Positions 6,462 through 7,841 of a stretch of DNA of 7,841 nt are shown piece by piece; within the stretch, counting starts at the first letter, position 1; the number at the start of each line of letters is the position of its first letter. This stretch comes from Proteiniphilum sp. UBA4084 (GTDB lineage: Bacteria; Bacteroidota; Bacteroidia; Bacteroidales; Dysgonomonadaceae): contig DFYK01000127.1 of the NCBI GenBank assembly GCA_002383605.1, forward strand, positions 19,178 to 27,018. The letters run 5' to 3'. Under the pieces are notes generated by a model. That model worked only from the letters and a program-made list of their open reading frames with translations. It was not told the DNA's origin and made no database searches. The translations under genes were made by a program, and so were the position numbers.

Positions 6462-7265
6462 CTATAATTGGGCCGAAGGGGTGTAGGCGTCGTGATAAAA
6501 GATCAGTGTGCGCTTATCCGCTTTGGCCTTGTCCATAAACCGCTTTTTCTCCTCCATGGCCACCGCCACGCTGTTGTCGTATGCCGAGAGCCAGCTGAGC
6601 GCCAGATTCAGCGAGGTGGGTACCACATCGCCCGGAAAGGCATAGTTTCCAGCTTCGGTCTCAAACAGCACTGCAATCTGGCCGGGGGTATGTCCGTCGT
6701 ATAGCTCTAGCCGCACATGTTCGTTCAGTTCAATATCGCCCAGCACAAACTGCAACTGGCCAGCATCGTAAACCGGCTCAATGTTCTCGGGATAAAATGA
6801 TCCCTGCTCAAAGAGCGACGGCTTCCGGTAGTTCTGCCACTGCCTCAAGCTCAGGTGGTAGGTGGCGTTGGGGTAGGTGGGGACTGCTTTCCTTCCCTCA
6901 TTGAAAACGGTACTTCCCCCGCAATGGTCGAAATGCAGATGGGTGAGAATCACATCGGTCACCTCTTCCGGCTCGTAGCCAATCTTCCGGATCTCCTCAC
7001 GGATATCTTTCTGATCGAAAGGCTGGAAGAATTTCAACTTCGATGCATGCTTGTCTCCCAGTCCGTTGTCGACGAGTATCCGGCGGTCGCCACTGATAAT
7101 AAAAAGGCAGCGGAGCGACATCACACACATATTTTTTTCGTCCACCTTATACTTTGCCGACCAGTATTTTTTGGGTACCGGACCGAACATCACACCACCA
7201 TCACCCAGGAAATAGCCCGACTCGATGATGTGAAATGAGGTGTCGTTTTGTTGAAACTTGCGCAT
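6462..7265 (-). CDS. metallo-beta-lactamase-fold hydrolase (lactonase-like subgroup)
   Basis: The 267-aa protein has the full two-metal site of the superfamily: H109-L-H111-F-D113-H114 in THLHFDHCGG, His192 in DGHTPGQ, the bridging Asp213 in FPGDVVPT, and His258 in FYHDAY. The HLHFDHCGG and HTPG contexts resemble the N-acyl-homoserine-lactone lactonase and related cytosolic hydrolase branch rather than class B beta-lactamases. No signal peptide is visible, so it is probably cytoplasmic. The start at 7265 is preferred over an in-frame ATG at 7313 because the promoter -7 box (7284-7291) lies between them; this leaves a leader of about 12 nt. It converges on the M56 gene, with 22 bp between stops and no visible hairpin, and is divergent from the DUF4924-type gene. 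The substrate cannot be read from the sequence. Confidence 0.9.
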   Translation of the reverse strand: MRKFQQNDTSFHIIESGYFLGDGGVMFGPVPKKYWSAKYKVDEKNMCVMSLRCLFIISGDRRILVDNGLGDKHASKLKFFQPFDQKDIREEIRKIGYEPEEVTDVILTHLHFDHCGGSTVFNEGRKAVPTYPNATYHLSLRQWQNYRKPSLFEQGSFYPENIEPVYDAGQLQFVLGDIELNEHVRLELYDGHTPGQIAVLFETEAGNYAFPGDVVPTSLNLALSWLSAYDNSVAVAMEEKKRFMDKAKADKRTLIFYHDAYTPSAQL

Positions 7266-7280
7266 AAAGTTGTATTTTTG
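7251..7280 (+). promoter_or_regulatory. promoter of the DUF4924-type gene (TTG-N19-TATTTTTG)
   Basis: TTG at 7251-7253 and TATTTTTG at 7273-7280, spaced exactly 19 bp, match the Bacteroidota -33/-7 consensus. Transcription should start near 7287, giving a leader of about 50 nt. The -33 box lies within the first codons of the divergent hydrolase gene. Confidence 0.6.
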
Positions 7281-7283
7281 TGG

Positions 7284-7313
7284 CAAATTTAGTGAAAAGT
7301 TTCGGGTGAACAA
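7284..7313 (-). promoter_or_regulatory. promoter of the MBL-fold hydrolase gene (TTG-N19-TAAATTTG)
   Basis: On the minus strand, TTG (complement of 7311-7313) is followed after 19 bp by TAAATTTG (complement of 7284-7291). This is another full match to the Bacteroidota consensus. The predicted start near 7277 leaves a very short leader to the ATG at 7265. The box lies beside the -7 box of the opposing promoter, so the two cannot easily be occupied at once. Confidence 0.65.
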
Positions 7314-7337
7314 TCATCCCGAACAGCCGACACCCTT

Positions 7338-7841
7338 ATGAACACCCCAAAAAAACGAGACAACATTGCCGAATACCTGCTCTATATGTGGCAGACAGAG
7401 GACCTCTTGCGTGCCTGTGAACTGGATATTGATAAGGTACAGCAATCCATCATCAATTCTGCTTATCAGACAACAGAAGAACGTGATGCGGCACGCGACC
7501 GGTATGAGGGCCTTATCATCATGATGAAGTCGGAAGGCCTTCAAAAGGAGGGACACCTGCAGATCAACAAGAATGTCATCATCGAACTGACCGATCTACA
7601 CCTGCTGTTGTTGAAGGATCCCAGGGAATCAGAATATATTGCCCTCTACTACAACACCCTGCCGCATATTGTGGCACTGCGGGCAAGGGGAGCCGATAAA
7701 CAGGTGCCGGAACTGGAAACCTGTTTCACAGCACTCTATGGCTATATGCTCCTGAAGTTGCAACAAAGGGAGATATCCGCCGACACGCAGGCCGCCGTCA
7801 CGCAGATCACTGCATTGCTGCGGCTGCTCTCGTTAAAATAT
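7338..7841 (+). CDS. DUF4924-type protein (3' end outside the window)
   Basis: The frame is open from the ATG at 7338 to the right edge, 168 codons with no stop, and I translated it by hand. The protein begins MNTPKKRDNIAEYLLYMWQ and is predicted mostly helical, with no signal peptide or membrane helix. The start, the helical pattern (YLLYMWQTEDLLRAC; LHLLLLKDP; ALYYNTLPHIVALRARG) and the length so far match my recollection of DUF4924, a Bacteroidota family of roughly 170-190 residues with no known function. Probably only a few residues are missing. It has its own promoter, interleaved with that of the divergent hydrolase. I cannot assign a role. Confidence 0.82.
   Translation, partial: MNTPKKRDNIAEYLLYMWQTEDLLRACELDIDKVQQSIINSAYQTTEERDAARDRYEGLIIMMKSEGLQKEGHLQINKNVIIELTDLHLLLLKDPRESEYIALYYNTLPHIVALRARGADKQVPELETCFTALYGYMLLKLQQREISADTQAAVTQITALLRLLSLKY

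Noticed and set aside
6462..7265. MBL-fold protein as a beta-lactamase controlled by the adjacent BlaI/M56 pair
   Set aside because: It is on the opposite strand with its own promoter and no copy of the AACTAAAA dyad. It lacks an export signal, and its motifs fit the lactonase-like branch better than class B beta-lactamases. The M56 protein also lacks a penicillin-binding sensor.
7266..7313. 16-codon N-terminal extension of the MBL-fold hydrolase
   Set aside because: The promoter -7 box at 7284-7291 lies inside it, so the transcript probably starts downstream of that ATG.
7314..7556. 80-codon minus-strand ORF covering the start of the DUF4924-type gene
   Set aside because: It is antisense to a better supported gene and would end at the edge of the hydrolase promoter; no recognisable protein features.

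Overview
The window looks like chromosomal core and accessory DNA from a member of the Bacteroidota, probably the order Bacteroidales. Three things point there: TAnnTTTG promoter -7 boxes (the Bacteroidota sigma-ABfr type) in every upstream region, a SecDF whose N-terminus and motifs fit that phylum, and a DUF4924-type protein, a family I know only from Bacteroidota. A Dysgonomonadaceae-like genus is possible, but I cannot fix the genus by reading alone.

Layout. Positions 1-833 (minus) hold the N-terminal 277 codons of SecDF, which runs off the left edge. Its roughly 95-nt leader carries a dyad and a 19-codon upstream ORF. A 12-bp hairpin at 970-1007 separates it from a lipoprotein M3 peptidase of the Dcp type (1022-3145, minus). 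Next comes an exported prolyl-oligopeptidase-family hydrolase without a beta-propeller (3228-4382, minus). A 255-bp divergent region follows, holding a large dyad operator-like element. Then comes a two-gene plus-strand operon: a BlaI/MecI-type repressor (4638-5015) and an M56/BlaR1-type membrane metalloprotease (5021-6439). The C-terminal periplasmic part of the protease carries two tandem copies of a SusC/RagA plug-like motif. Convergent to it is a metallo-beta-lactamase-fold hydrolase (6462-7265, minus). It shares an interleaved divergent promoter region with a DUF4924-type gene (7338 to the right edge, plus).

How they may work together. The left half is about the cell envelope: protein export (SecDF) and two exported peptidases that could degrade peptides outside the cytoplasm. 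The BlaI/M56 pair is a sense-and-derepress module: the protease should inactivate the repressor when its periplasmic domain is stimulated. Here the usual penicillin-binding sensor is replaced by plug-like repeats, so the signal is probably not a beta-lactam. The regulated targets beyond its own operon are not visible. The metallo-hydrolase and DUF4924 gene have their own promoters and show no sign of belonging to that module. No RNA genes, CRISPR arrays, insertion sequences or gene-free stretches over 300 bases were seen.
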